Assembly: GCA_900550255.1 (NCBI GenBank)
Contig: URQZ01000012.1
Span: 1-35,277 of the forward strand
Origin: an uncultured Mycoplasmatota bacterium
GTDB lineage: Bacteria; Bacillota_I; Bacilli_A; RF39; UBA660
DNA length: 35,277 nt
Direction of reading: 5' to 3'
Below are positions 9,331 through 18,505 of this stretch, piece after piece. The notes under the pieces are model-generated. The model had not been told where the DNA came from. It was given only the letters and a program-made list of their open reading frames with translations, and searched no databases. Position 1 is the first letter of the stretch, and each line of letters opens with the position of its first letter. The position numbers and the translations under genes were made by a program.

Positions 9331-9359
9331 TTTACCGCATCATTTTTATGATGTATAAT
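9331..9359 (+). promoter_or_regulatory. Promoter of rnr
   Basis: TTTACC (9331-9336), 17-base spacer, TATAAT (9354-9359), about 20 bases before the ATG; AGGGGGAG is the ribosome site. Confidence 0.6.
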
Positions 9360-9378
9360 TTTAAATAGGGGGAGTAGT

Positions 9379-11511
9379 ATGGAAGAATTAAAAGAAAAAA
9401 TTCTAATTTATTTAGAAAAAAAGAAGAAAAAAATTAAAATTACTAAATTAGTTAAATTATTTAGTACAAATGAAAAAGAAAAAAATTTAATTTTAAATCT
9501 TATTAGAGAATTAGAAATTGAGGGTAAAATATATATAAATAATTCTGATGAGTGTTGTAAGTTTCCTTCAAACGATAATTTAATTCAATCAAAATTAAGA
9601 AAAGATTCTAAGGGTAATTATTTTGTATATTCTAACACAAGAGTAATAACAATTAATGAAAAACTTTTAAATAATGCTCTACTAAATGATATTGTTGTTG
9701 TTGAAACTGATTCTCTTAGTAATTTAAAAAACTGTGGAAAAGTTAAAAAAATTATAAAAAGACATAATTCACTTTTAGTTGTTGATTACAATATTGTGGA
9801 TAACAAGCCATGTTTTAAACCTGTTAATAATTTTTTAGATTGCAATATTAACCTTAGTGATAAATATTGTAAAAATTTTGTTCCTGGTGATAGATTAGTC
9901 TTAAAAGTAGTTGATCACAAAAATAATAATAAACTTGATTTTGAATTTGTTGAATCACTAGGTCACAAAGATGATCCTAATTTAGAAATAAAAACTTTAT
10001 TGGTATCTAAAGATATACCAATTGATTTTAATGAAAAAGTTATCAAAGAACTAGATGATATTCCTAATTGTGTAAATGAAGATGAAATAAAAGATAGACT
10101 CGATCTTAGAGATAAAAATATCTTTACAATCGATGGTAATTCAACTAAAGATTTTGATGATGCTGTTAGTATTGAAAAAAAAGAAAATGGTAATTATATA
10201 TTAGGTGTACATATTGCTGATGTCGCACATTATGTAAAACCTAATACAGCCATTTTCAATGAAGCACTTAATCGTGGAACAAGTATCTATATAACTAATT
10301 ACGTAATTCCAATGTTACCACGTAAATTATCAAATGGTATATGTTCCTTAAATCCTAATGTTGATCGTCTAACTATGTCGTGCATTATGGAAGTAGATCC
10401 TGAAGGTAATGTTGTTAATCACAAAATAATAGACAGCGTTATCAATTCTAAAATGCGAATGACTTATGAAGATGTAAATAAGGTATTAAAAGAAAAGCAA
10501 GATTTAGAAGAGTATAAACCCTTTAAACAAGATTTACTTTTAATGAACGAATTATCTAATATTCTAAGAGAAAAAATGAATAAACGAGGATATTTAAATT
10601 TTGGTAACAATGATTTAAAAATAGTTGTTAATGAAAATGGCAAAGCCATTGGTATAAAAGAACAAGAACACGATATTGCTGAAAAATTAATTGAAAACTT
10701 TATGATTCTTGCTAATGAAACTGTATCTAAAGATATATCTTGGAAGGGACTTCCTTGTATTTATAGAATTCACGATCTTCCACCTATTCCAGCAATAACA
10801 AGAGCCTTAGAAACAATAAAAAATTTTGGATATAATGTAAAAATTCCAAATAACTTTTCATCGCAATCAATTCAAAATATTTTAAATAAAATTTCAAAAT
10901 TTGAAGATAATAATATTTTATCTACTATCTTACTTACAGGTATGAGTAGAGCTTGTTATAACACTAATAATATTGGACATTTTGGATTAGCTCTAGATTA
11001 TTATTCTCACTTTACTTCTCCAATAAGAAGATTTCCGGATTTAATGTTGCATACATTAATAAAAGAATATAATAAACTTTATGAAAATGAAGATTACAAT
11101 GAAACAATTAATAAAATTTTTAATGAATTGCCTCTTATTTGTAATGATAACTCATTAAAAGAAAGACGTGCAGACGAAATTGAAAGAATTGTTAATAGAT
11201 ATAAAATAGCTGAACTTATGGAGTCACATATAGGAGAAGATTTTGATGCTATTATAACTTATGTAAGTCCAAAGGGTATAACTATTAGAACCACGAACTA
11301 TGTAACCGGACATATAACTATGAATGAACTTAGATGTAATGGATTCAAATTTTCCCCAGAAAAAAATATAATGATAAATAAATCCAGTGGAAAAGTTTAT
11401 AAATTCGGTGATAATATTTGTGTAAAAGTTAAAAATGTTAATAAAATTAATTATTCAGTTGATTTTTCACTAGCTAAAAGTAAGGTTAAAACGTTAAAAA
11501 GATCTAAATAG
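9379..11511 (+). CDS. rnr: Ribonuclease R
   Basis: Processive 3'-to-5' exoribonuclease for structured RNA, rRNA quality control and mRNA decay. Domains: N-terminal winged helix (about 1-55), cold-shock-like OB folds (about 65-200), the RNB catalytic domain with metal-binding Asp252, 258, 260 and 261 in IDGNSTKDFDDAV, and a C-terminal S1 domain (about 622-700). The 710-residue length matches Gram-positive RNase R. ATG at 9379 follows a strong AGGGGGAG. The common partners smpB and ssrA are not beside it here. The C-terminus is short and basic. Confidence 0.96.
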   Translation: MEELKEKILIYLEKKKKKIKITKLVKLFSTNEKEKNLILNLIRELEIEGKIYINNSDECCKFPSNDNLIQSKLRKDSKGNYFVYSNTRVITINEKLLNNALLNDIVVVETDSLSNLKNCGKVKKIIKRHNSLLVVDYNIVDNKPCFKPVNNFLDCNINLSDKYCKNFVPGDRLVLKVVDHKNNNKLDFEFVESLGHKDDPNLEIKTLLVSKDIPIDFNEKVIKELDDIPNCVNEDEIKDRLDLRDKNIFTIDGNSTKDFDDAVSIEKKENGNYILGVHIADVAHYVKPNTAIFNEALNRGTSIYITNYVIPMLPRKLSNGICSLNPNVDRLTMSCIMEVDPEGNVVNHKIIDSVINSKMRMTYEDVNKVLKEKQDLEEYKPFKQDLLLMNELSNILREKMNKRGYLNFGNNDLKIVVNENGKAIGIKEQEHDIAEKLIENFMILANETVSKDISWKGLPCIYRIHDLPPIPAITRALETIKNFGYNVKIPNNFSSQSIQNILNKISKFEDNNILSTILLTGMSRACYNTNNIGHFGLALDYYSHFTSPIRRFPDLMLHTLIKEYNKLYENEDYNETINKIFNELPLICNDNSLKERRADEIERIVNRYKIAELMESHIGEDFDAIITYVSPKGITIRTTNYVTGHITMNELRCNGFKFSPEKNIMINKSSGKVYKFGDNICVKVKNVNKINYSVDFSLAKSKVKTLKRSK

Positions 11512-11519
11512 ATCTTTTT
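11496..11519. terminator. Bidirectional terminator between rnr and the deacetylase-like gene
   Basis: Perfect 10-bp palindromic stem (AAAAAGATCT / AGATCTTTTT) with a 4-base loop and T-runs on both strands. It overlaps the rnr stop and touches the stop of the convergent gene. Confidence 0.85.
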
Positions 11520-12364
11520 TATTCTTCTAAATGTTCTTCTAAAGTAGAAATTGTATATCCTTTACTCTTTATATATTCAATAATTAAAGACATTTCATTT
11601 TCAACCGCATCATTTACTCTAAACGATATTATACTTCCTGGACTTATTTTTTCTTTTACTTCAGCAAATGGATTTTTAGATACAATTATATTAGGTCTAA
11701 TAGTATAGTTATTATAATTAGAGCAAATTTTCAATGCATTAATATCTTCTACTTCATTATAACAATAACTAAAATCCTTCTTAGTTGTTGTTTTTATTTT
11801 ATTATCTATCCATGGATAATTACTATCTGAGTAATCACCATTTAATCCTATACTCCCAACGTTATGACCATTTTTTATAATTTTTATAAGCTTTTCCTCG
11901 TTTTTTTCTAACCATAACACATCAATAAAAAAATTAGCTTTTATGTCTTTACTTTTAAGTATTTTTAGGATTTTATCAATTTTATCATTTTCACCTATTA
12001 TAAATATAAGGCTAATCATATTTTTTTCTTCATTTCCTTTTATAATATATTTATCAAAGTTATTTTTTACTGATATAGTTGGTTTAACTTCATCATAAAC
12101 TAATAAATTGCCGTTATAACTTCCATATCTTTTCATCTTACTATAGCTTTTATTTTCGTTTATTTTTTTCCCTTTTAAACCCGGAATAATAGTATTTTTA
12201 TCTATCTTTGCGTTTTTAGGTTTTATTTTATATTCCTCATTTTTTTCTTTTATTGTTATCATTATATCATCATATTCTTTAACAACATTAACTGTTTTTT
12301 CTGTATAAACAAAACTTAAGCATATTAATGTGATAAAGCCAACCGCTTCAAATAGCTTCTTCAT
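11519..12364 (-). CDS. Exported polysaccharide-deacetylase-fold protein, catalytically degenerate
   Basis: 281 residues with an N-terminal membrane segment (about 5-21), a linker region (about 25-110), then a region that reads like the CE4/NodB fold: a strand (MISLIFIIGEN), ILKSKDIKANFFIDVLWLEKN and IIKNGHNVGSIGLNGD. Active CE4 enzymes need an Asp-Asp pair (TFDDG) and HxxxH; here the first is replaced by FIIGEN and the second keeps only one His. It is therefore probably a non-catalytic relative, perhaps a glycan-binding or structural envelope or spore protein. ATG at 12364 has AGGTGA upstream. It follows the M29 aminopeptidase by 43 bases, likely in one operon. Confidence 0.65.
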   Translation of the reverse strand: MKKLFEAVGFITLICLSFVYTEKTVNVVKEYDDIMITIKEKNEEYKIKPKNAKIDKNTIIPGLKGKKINENKSYSKMKRYGSYNGNLLVYDEVKPTISVKNNFDKYIIKGNEEKNMISLIFIIGENDKIDKILKILKSKDIKANFFIDVLWLEKNEEKLIKIIKNGHNVGSIGLNGDYSDSNYPWIDNKIKTTTKKDFSYCYNEVEDINALKICSNYNNYTIRPNIIVSKNPFAEVKEKISPGSIISFRVNDAVENEMSLIIEYIKSKGYTISTLEEHLEE

Positions 12365-12407
12365 CTTATCACCTGCTTAAGTATATGAATAATAATTTTT
12401 TTTTTTA

Positions 12408-13517
12408 CTATTTTAAATCATAATTAAGATGACTTAGTTCTGGAAGAACAAATAGTCCATCTTTTCTAATTAATTGATGGTCAAAATATATTTCTCCACC
12501 ACCATATTCTTTTCTTTGTACTAATACCATATCCCAATGAATACCAGAGTTATTTCCATTAAATGCATCTTCATATGCTTGACCTGGTGTGAAATGAATA
12601 CTTCCTATTATTTTTTCATCAAATAGAATATCACCCATCGGATGAAGAATTTTAGGATTTAATCCAAGTGAGAATTCTCCTACATATCTTGCTCCTTCAT
12701 CTGTGTCAAAAACTTTATTCAACATTTCATTATCACCATCACAAGTTGCTTTAATTATTTTTCCATTTTCAAAAGTTAAACTAACGTTATTATAAACATT
12801 TCCTTGATAAGGACTTGGTGTATTATATGTTATTACACCGTTAACACTATCTTTTAATGGAGCTGTAAATATTTCTCCATCTGGTATATTACTTTTTCCA
12901 CAACAAGGTACTATTGGCATACCTTTAATAGAAAAGGTTATATCTGTACCGGGACTTATAATTCTAACATTATCTGTTTTTTCCATCAATTCTTTTAATG
13001 GACGTAACATTTCATACATTTCTTCATAATTAACGTTCATTACTTCAATTGCGTAATTATAATAATCATTTGTTGTTGTTTTAGCTTTATATGCATCTAA
13101 AACAGATGGATAATTTAACAATACCCATTTTCTTTCATTAATTCTAACATAGTCGCTTTTAGCAGTTTCTTTTGCTATTAATTTTTTTATTTCAGGATTA
13201 ACGTTTTTATTTTCAAAGTCGTTTGTTGAATATCTAATGTGAATAAATGAATCATAGTTTTCATTATCATCTTCACTATGTTTTTTTATTTCTTGTATTC
13301 TATTTTCTTTTGTAAGTTCAGATAATACTGTATTAAGCATTGGATCAACCATTCTTATAAAAGGAATTCCCCCTACTTTAACAATATCTTCAATTAAATA
13401 TTTTACAAAAATTTTTGGTTTTTCTGTTTGAAAATTTATTAATACTCTTTCATTTGGTTTAACTTCAAGCGAGTAGTTTACAATCGTACTGCTTAGTTTT
13501 TTTAATCTTTCATCCAT
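12408..13517 (-). CDS. M29 family aminopeptidase (AmpS/PepS type)
   Basis: Cytoplasmic metallo-aminopeptidase that removes N-terminal residues from peptides. The 369-residue protein has the M29 layout with GEFSLGLNP, GSIHFTPGQAYED and GIHWDMVL near the end, which supply Glu, His and Asp metal ligands. The open frame extends nine codons upstream, but ATG at 13517 follows AGGGTGA and begins MDERLKKL, as expected. It is the first gene of a leftward pair with the deacetylase-like gene. Confidence 0.9.
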   Translation of the reverse strand: MDERLKKLSSTIVNYSLEVKPNERVLINFQTEKPKIFVKYLIEDIVKVGGIPFIRMVDPMLNTVLSELTKENRIQEIKKHSEDDNENYDSFIHIRYSTNDFENKNVNPEIKKLIAKETAKSDYVRINERKWVLLNYPSVLDAYKAKTTTNDYYNYAIEVMNVNYEEMYEMLRPLKELMEKTDNVRIISPGTDITFSIKGMPIVPCCGKSNIPDGEIFTAPLKDSVNGVITYNTPSPYQGNVYNNVSLTFENGKIIKATCDGDNEMLNKVFDTDEGARYVGEFSLGLNPKILHPMGDILFDEKIIGSIHFTPGQAYEDAFNGNNSGIHWDMVLVQRKEYGGGEIYFDHQLIRKDGLFVLPELSHLNYDLK

Positions 13518-13569
13518 AATTTCACCCTTTTTTCTATATAACATAATATATTATGAAAGGAGGATTTAT

Positions 13570-13842
13570 ATGTTTTCTAATTACTCACAAATTCCTGTAA
13601 ATAGCGTCCCTTCATATAATCGTTCTCAAAGTTCTAGTTCTTTTCCAACTTTTTCATCTAGTTCAAGTTCCAATCCATATATGAATAGTTCTAGTAATAG
13701 ATTTGTTGGTGGTGGTTTTTTAGGACCATTTGTTTTAGGAGGGATTACTGGTGGATTATTAGCGCCTGCTTTTTATCCTCGTCCTTACCCAGTAAATCCT
13801 TATCCACCTAGACCTTATTATTATGGACCATATTATCGTTAA
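13570..13842 (+). CDS. Small Ser-rich, Gly- and Pro/Tyr-rich protein (90 aa), possibly surface or spore coat
   Basis: ATG at 13570 behind a near-perfect AAAGGAGG. Three parts: a Ser/Asn-rich start (residues 1-43), a Gly-rich hydrophobic stretch (about 46-66, with GGGFLGPFVLGGITGGLL), and a Pro/Tyr tail (about 68-90, ending PYYYGPYYR). There is no signal peptide. Low-complexity proteins with a Pro/Tyr tail occur among spore-coat and surface proteins of Firmicutes, and Spo0A in this window makes sporulation possible, but this is inference. A CATAATATA sequence at 13542-13550 resembles a late-sporulation sigma -10 box, but the region is so AT-rich that this may be chance. Confidence 0.7.
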   Translation: MFSNYSQIPVNSVPSYNRSQSSSSFPTFSSSSSSNPYMNSSSNRFVGGGFLGPFVLGGITGGLLAPAFYPRPYPVNPYPPRPYYYGPYYR

Positions 13843-13849
13843 TTATACA

Positions 13850-13877
13850 AAAACAGTTCAAAATTTTGAACTGTTTT
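13850..13877. terminator. Perfect palindromic bidirectional terminator
   Basis: A 28-base perfect palindrome, 14 bases per arm (AAAACAGTTCAAAA and its complement), between the 90-residue protein gene and the convergent GNAT gene, whose stop codon it overlaps. Confidence 0.85.
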
Positions 13878-14403
13878 ATATTTTACCATTCATCAAATTT
13901 CTCATGTATTGATACTGTTTTGGTTTTTCCGAATGGCAATAGTTTATAAAATCATCATAAATAGGACTTTCTAAAAATTCTTGTTTACGATTTTTATCCA
14001 ACAAATAATAATTTATATCTTCTACATTATGTATTAGTGAACTATAAGGAGCAAGCGATTTATTTGCTCCAATATTAGTTACTTTTGTTTCTGCGATTAT
14101 AAATTCAGGTAATGATTGTTTTATAATTTCTTCGCATATTGCCTGGGCTATTTTTTTATTACGGTATTCTTTTTTTATTCCCATATCTAAAAAATATATA
14201 CCATCAATAACTTCTTTTGCCAAGAGAAAAAAGCCTACTGTTTCTTCTTCTTTTTTTATTAAACATGATACAACACTGGAATTGACTCTGTCTTGTTTAT
14301 CATGAAATATTTCTTTTATTCCTTTTTCTTTTTCCATCAATTCCCACAAATTTTCTCTATCTTCTAGTGTGAAAATATTTTTTAAATGAATTCCTTCTAA
14401 CAC
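13876..14403 (-). CDS. GNAT family N-acetyltransferase
   Basis: 175 residues. A central GNAT core is visible: a strand (EETVGFFLLAKE), a second (IDGIYFLDMGIKKEYRNKKI) and a helix (AQAICEEIIKQS). In motif A the usual R/Q-x-x-G-x-G/A acetyl-CoA loop reads YRNKKIAQ, so the glycines are missing, and activity may be altered. The C-terminal third shows no match I recognise. The start is GTG at 14403 with GAGGTGA four bases upstream. The substrate cannot be told. Confidence 0.7.
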   Translation of the reverse strand: MLEGIHLKNIFTLEDRENLWELMEKEKGIKEIFHDKQDRVNSSVVSCLIKKEEETVGFFLLAKEVIDGIYFLDMGIKKEYRNKKIAQAICEEIIKQSLPEFIIAETKVTNIGANKSLAPYSSLIHNVEDINYYLLDKNRKQEFLESPIYDDFINYCHSEKPKQYQYMRNLMNGKI

Positions 14404-14426
14404 TTTATCACCTCTTGTTTTCGAAT

Positions 14427-14455
14427 ATTATAACACATTAATATAAATGTATCAA
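14427..14455 (-). promoter_or_regulatory. Strong promoter of the GNAT gene
   Basis: Minus strand TTGATA (14450-14455), 17-base spacer ending TGT, then TATAAT (14427-14432): a consensus-like sigma-A promoter with extended -10. The -35 abuts the T-run of the rny terminator. Confidence 0.8.
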
Positions 14456-14456
14456 A

Positions 14457-14482
14457 AAAATACTGATTTTTTTCAGTATTTT
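14457..14482 (-). terminator. Terminator after rny
   Basis: Minus-strand stem AAAATACTG / CAGTATTTT with an 8-base loop and T-run; overlaps the rny stop. Confidence 0.8.
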
Positions 14483-16034
14483 ATTTTGCTTCTTCTAAAG
14501 CTCTCGTTTCTCTTATAACAGTTACTTTTATGGTACCAGGATATTGTAATTGATTTTCAATTTTAGTTTTAATATCTCTAGCAACCTTATAACTTTCTAA
14601 ATCATTGATTTCTTCTGGTTTTACCATTACCCTTATCTCACGACCTGCTTGAACAGCGAAACTCTTTTCAACACCTTCTATACTGTTTCCAATTTCTTCT
14701 AAATCTTTTAAACGTTTTATATAGTTTTCAAGTGAATCATTTCGTGCTCCTGGACGAGATGCAGATAAAGTATCTGCTATAGCTACAATCTCAGAAATTA
14801 TGCTTGTTGCATCAGTATCACCATGATGTGATTCAATAGCATTAATAACAATATCATTTTCTTTAAATCTTTTAGCTATTTCTGATCCTATTGAAACATG
14901 ACTGCCTTCTACTTCATGATCAATTGCTTTACCAATATCATGAAGTAATCCTGCCCTTTTGGCTATAACTTCATTCTCACCAAGTTCAGCAGCCATTAGT
15001 CCTGATAAATGAGCAACTTCAATAGAATGTTTTAAGGCATTTTGACCAAAGCTAGTTCTAAAGTGTAATTTACCTATCAATTCCATTAGTTCTGGTTCAA
15101 TCTTAGTAAGACCTAATTCAAAAGCAGCAGCCTCTCCATATTCACGAATTTTAACCTGCATATCTTTTGATACTTTGTCATAAAGTTCTTCTATTCTACT
15201 TGGATGAATTCTACCATCTTTAATAAGAGTTTCAATCGTAACACGAGCTATTTCTCTGCGTAATGGATCAAAACTTGATAAAACGATTGCTTCTGGTGTA
15301 TCATCAATTATTAAATCAACACCTGTAACCGCTTCAATGGTTCTTATATTTCTTCCTTCTCTTCCAATAATTCTACCTTTCATATCATCATTTGGAAGAT
15401 CAACAACTGTTACTGTTTGATCATTTGCGACATCACCTGCATATTTTTGCATGCAAGTAATAAGCATTGTTTTCGCATTTCTATCTGCTTCTAACTTAGC
15501 TTCTGATTCTTTTTCTTTTATATAACTTGCTATTTCTAAGCTCATCATTTCTTCTACTTTTTTTAGAACTAAATCCTTTGCTTCCGTTTTAGAATATCCT
15601 GATATTTGTTCTAATAAATCTATTTGTTTGTTTTTAATTTCTTCCACTTTTACTTGTTCATTTTGAATTTCTTTTTGTTTTGATATCAAATTATTTTCAC
15701 GTTCTTCTAACATTTGTTCACGATTCTGCATTGTTTGATCACGTCTATCAATATTAGTTTCACGTAACAATAAACGTTCTTCTGATTCTCTTATTTCATT
15801 TTTTTTCTCTTTAATTTCTTTATCTGATTCTATTTTTAGTTTATGAACTTCTTCTTTTGTTTCTAAAATAGTATCCCTTTTTATCTTATCTGCTTCTTTT
15901 TTTGCTTTTTCAATAATTTTTTCTGCTTTATTATTTGCATTATTTTTCTTTATATAATTAAAAATTAAAATTGATATTACGCCAATAAAAATTCCAATCA
16001 AAACTAGTAAAATGGAGAGCATAATTGAATTCAT
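14481..16034 (-). CDS. rny: Ribonuclease Y
   Basis: Membrane-anchored endoribonuclease that starts mRNA decay in Firmicutes. At 517 residues it has the usual size. Order: N-terminal transmembrane helix (about 5-27), a long charged coiled coil (about 35-190), a KH RNA-binding domain (about 208-265, GRIIGREGRNIRTIE), and an HD domain with His365-Asp366 in LLHDIGKAIDHE. ATG at 16034 follows GGAGGT. It has a clear promoter and terminator and is transcribed alone. In Bacillus, rny lies near recA, as here. Confidence 0.97.
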   Translation of the reverse strand: MNSIMLSILLVLIGIFIGVISILIFNYIKKNNANNKAEKIIEKAKKEADKIKRDTILETKEEVHKLKIESDKEIKEKKNEIRESEERLLLRETNIDRRDQTMQNREQMLEERENNLISKQKEIQNEQVKVEEIKNKQIDLLEQISGYSKTEAKDLVLKKVEEMMSLEIASYIKEKESEAKLEADRNAKTMLITCMQKYAGDVANDQTVTVVDLPNDDMKGRIIGREGRNIRTIEAVTGVDLIIDDTPEAIVLSSFDPLRREIARVTIETLIKDGRIHPSRIEELYDKVSKDMQVKIREYGEAAAFELGLTKIEPELMELIGKLHFRTSFGQNALKHSIEVAHLSGLMAAELGENEVIAKRAGLLHDIGKAIDHEVEGSHVSIGSEIAKRFKENDIVINAIESHHGDTDATSIISEIVAIADTLSASRPGARNDSLENYIKRLKDLEEIGNSIEGVEKSFAVQAGREIRVMVKPEEINDLESYKVARDIKTKIENQLQYPGTIKVTVIRETRALEEAK

Positions 16035-16091
16035 AATTAACCTCCATTCTGTATATTAAATTATGAGTAAAATATTATTTCACCTATTATC

Positions 16092-16120
16092 ATTTTAATA
16101 GGAATCTGTCATTTAGTCAA
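16092..16120 (-). promoter_or_regulatory. Promoter of rny
   Basis: Minus strand TTGACT (16115-16120), 17-base spacer, TAAAAT (16092-16097). A 6-bp inverted repeat (CCTATT...AATAGG, 16083-16102) covers the -10 and could be an operator or a 5' hairpin; this is only a possibility. Confidence 0.7.
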
Positions 16121-16164
16121 GATTATTTTAAATTATTATTTCAGTAATTTTTTTATTAATTAAA

Positions 16165-16173
16165 TGTTATAAT
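16165..16173 (+). promoter_or_regulatory. Extended -10 promoter of the lysozyme gene
   Basis: TGtTATAAT, 21 bases before the ATG at 16195; no convincing -35. Confidence 0.5.
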
Positions 16174-16194
16174 AGTTATAGTGAGGTGAATTAT

Positions 16195-17400
16195 ATGAAT
16201 AAAAGAATTAAATTGATTTTAATTGTTTTAGTTATATTAATCAGTAGTACTATAATATATATAACTTATAATTATTTTAGAATTAAAAATGCGAAAATAG
16301 AAGTTGAACTTAAAGATGATTTAGTACTAGAATTTAATGATAAAAAGCATGTTTCTGATTTTATTGAAAAAATTAACGGAAAAATATCTAATGATTACAT
16401 TATCGATTCAACTAAATTAGGAAATAAAAATATAAAATTTAGTTTTACAAATAATGATGGTATAAAAGTTGAATATGCCTTTAAAATTAAAGTTGTTGAT
16501 ACTATCGCCCCTGTTATTTGGCTTGGAAATAATTATAATTTAGAAAAAGGAAGTGACGTTGTATTAACTGATAAAATATTATGTGGAGATAATTATGATA
16601 ATAAACCAAACTGTTTTATTGAGGGTGATTATGATATAAATACACCTGGTACTTATCAACTTACTTTTAAAGCTATTGATTCAAGTGGTAATGCCGAAAG
16701 TAAATCTTTTAATCTAAACGTTTATGAGCCTATTAAAACGGAAACAAAAGAAGATAATAAAACAGAAAAAAGCTATACTTATTTCACCGATATTGTTAAT
16801 AATTACAAAAATGATAAAACTAAAATTGGACTTGATATCTCTAGTTGGCAAGGTGATGTCGACTTTAAAAAAATTAAAGATGCAGGTGTTGAATTTGTTA
16901 TTATTAGAGTAGGTGGTACAAGAGGTACCAACGGAAAGTATTTTTTAGATTCAAAGTTTGAACGAAATATCAAAGAAGCAAATAAATATGATATTGATGT
17001 TGGAATATATTTTTACTCTTATGCTAATTCTATAAAAAAAGCAAAAAAAGATGCTGAATGGGTTTTAAAACAAATCAAAAAATATGATGTTTCCCTACCT
17101 ATTGCATTTGATTGGGAAGAATGGGCATATTTTAATGAATACAATTTGAGTTTCTTTGGATTAACCAGTATGGCTGATTCGTTCTTAAAAACAATTGAAA
17201 ATCACGGCTATAAAGGTATGTTATATAGTAGTAAAGCCTATTTAGATACGATATGGATGCCACTTGATTATGATATTTGGTTAGCGCATTATACTTCTAA
17301 AACAAACTATGAAGGTAAATTTAAATTCTGGCAATTATGTGATAATGGTAAAGTTGATGGCATTGATACTGATGTTGATATAGATATTATGTACAAATAA
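16195..17400 (+). CDS. Membrane-anchored GH25 lysozyme with Ig-like domain
   Basis: Predicted cell-wall muramidase. The 401-residue protein has an N-terminal signal anchor (about 7-28), a beta-rich Ig-like region with DTIAPVIWL and GTYQLTFKAIDSSGN (about 100-177, cell-surface repeat type), a Lys/Glu linker, and a GH25 domain (about 208-400). GH25 signatures: GLDISSWQG (Asp214) and the catalytic Asp306/Glu308 in LPIAFDWEEW, plus YDIWLAHYT near the end. The open frame begins at an upstream GTG (16186), but that lies in the GAGGTGA ribosome site; ATG at 16195 is the start. It is divergent from rny and convergent with recA. A role in wall remodelling or germination is inferred. Confidence 0.92.
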   Translation: MNKRIKLILIVLVILISSTIIYITYNYFRIKNAKIEVELKDDLVLEFNDKKHVSDFIEKINGKISNDYIIDSTKLGNKNIKFSFTNNDGIKVEYAFKIKVVDTIAPVIWLGNNYNLEKGSDVVLTDKILCGDNYDNKPNCFIEGDYDINTPGTYQLTFKAIDSSGNAESKSFNLNVYEPIKTETKEDNKTEKSYTYFTDIVNNYKNDKTKIGLDISSWQGDVDFKKIKDAGVEFVIIRVGGTRGTNGKYFLDSKFERNIKEANKYDIDVGIYFYSYANSIKKAKKDAEWVLKQIKKYDVSLPIAFDWEEWAYFNEYNLSFFGLTSMADSFLKTIENHGYKGMLYSSKAYLDTIWMPLDYDIWLAHYTSKTNYEGKFKFWQLCDNGKVDGIDTDVDIDIMYK

Positions 17401-17432
17401 AAATAGATTCTTTTAAATAAGAATCTATTTTT
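17399..17432. terminator. Bidirectional terminator between the lysozyme gene and recA
   Basis: Fourteen-base arms (AAAAATAGATTCTT and complement) around a 6-base loop, with T-runs in both directions; overlaps the recA stop. Confidence 0.85.
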
Positions 17433-18438
17433 TTGTTTCTTTATTTATTTCTATATCATAATGTGCTCTAACTTTCTTTTCAATTTCATCACGTAATTTA
17501 GTATTTGTTTTAAATAATTCTTTGACATTTTCCTTACCTTGACCTAATTTTTCGCCATTATAAGAATACCAAGCACCACTTTTTTCTATTATTTTAGCTT
17601 CACTTGCTAAATCAACAAGTTCACCTTCTTTTGATACACCTTCACCATACATGATGTCAACGACACAATTTTTAAATGGTGGAGCCATTTTATTTTTAAC
17701 AACTTTGACATTTGTTTTATTACCAATAACGTCCGTTCCATTTTTTATTTGCTCGCTTCTTCTAATTTCTAATCTAACTGATGAATAAAACTTCAATGCA
17801 CGTCCACCAGGTGTAGTTTCAGGATTACCAAACATTACTCCAACTTTTTCACGTAATTGATTGATAAAAATGGCAATTGTATTTGTTTTACTAATAACTC
17901 CTGATAATTTTCTTAAAGCTTGACTCATAAGTCTTGCTTGAAGACCTACGTGAGAATCTCCCATTTCCCCTTCAATTTCAGCTTGTGGAACTAAAGCTGC
18001 AACTGAATCAATTACAATTATACTTATAGCACCACTCCTAACTAAAGCTTCACAAATTTCTAATGCTTGTTCTCCATTATCTGGTTGTGACAATAATAAA
18101 TCATCAATATTTACACCTATTTTAGCTGCATATTGTGGATCTAATGCATGTTCAGCGTCTATAAAAGCTGCTCTTCCTCCTGCTTTTTGAGCTTCAGCTA
18201 TAGCATGTAATGCAAAAGTTGTTTTACCACTTGATTCAGGTCCATATATTTCTATAATACGTCCTTTTGGATAGCCACCTATTCCTAAATTTATATCTAA
18301 AGAAAGAGATCCACTAGGTATAACATCAATATTACGATGTTCATTTTCGCCTAATTTCATTACTGAACCTTTTCCGAATTGTTTCTCTATATCTGCAAGT
18401 ACTTGATCTAAAGTTTTATCTGTTGATGTTTTAACCAT
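17425..18438 (-). CDS. recA: Recombinase RecA
   Basis: ATP-dependent strand-exchange protein and SOS co-protease. Walker A is GPESSGKT (about 66-73). IIVIDSVAALVPQAE is the Walker B region, and the conserved loop region FINQLREKVGVMFG is present. At 337 residues it is slightly short at the acidic C-terminus, as in many low-G+C species. ATG at 18438 follows AGGAGG. A very good sigma-A promoter (TTGACT-17-TATAAT) and a candidate LexA box lie upstream. The neighbours pgsA and rodZ match the Bacillus order, but cinA, normally between pgsA and recA, is absent. Confidence 0.98.
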   Translation of the reverse strand: MVKTSTDKTLDQVLADIEKQFGKGSVMKLGENEHRNIDVIPSGSLSLDINLGIGGYPKGRIIEIYGPESSGKTTFALHAIAEAQKAGGRAAFIDAEHALDPQYAAKIGVNIDDLLLSQPDNGEQALEICEALVRSGAISIIVIDSVAALVPQAEIEGEMGDSHVGLQARLMSQALRKLSGVISKTNTIAIFINQLREKVGVMFGNPETTPGGRALKFYSSVRLEIRRSEQIKNGTDVIGNKTNVKVVKNKMAPPFKNCVVDIMYGEGVSKEGELVDLASEAKIIEKSGAWYSYNGEKLGQGKENVKELFKTNTKLRDEIEKKVRAHYDIEINKETKK

Positions 18439-18467
18439 TTATATTCCTCCTAACATCTTACAAATAA

Positions 18468-18496
18468 ATTATATATCATGAAAAAAAGAAAGTCAA
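18468..18496 (-). promoter_or_regulatory. Promoter of recA
   Basis: Minus strand TTGACT (18491-18496), 17-base spacer, TATAAT (18468-18473). Confidence 0.85.
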
Positions 18497-18505
18497 TACC
18501 TAAAA

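Noticed and set aside
13542..13550. Sigma-K promoter before the 90-residue protein as a separate feature
   Set aside because: CATAATATA is common in such AT-rich DNA and the leader would be very short; kept only as a remark.
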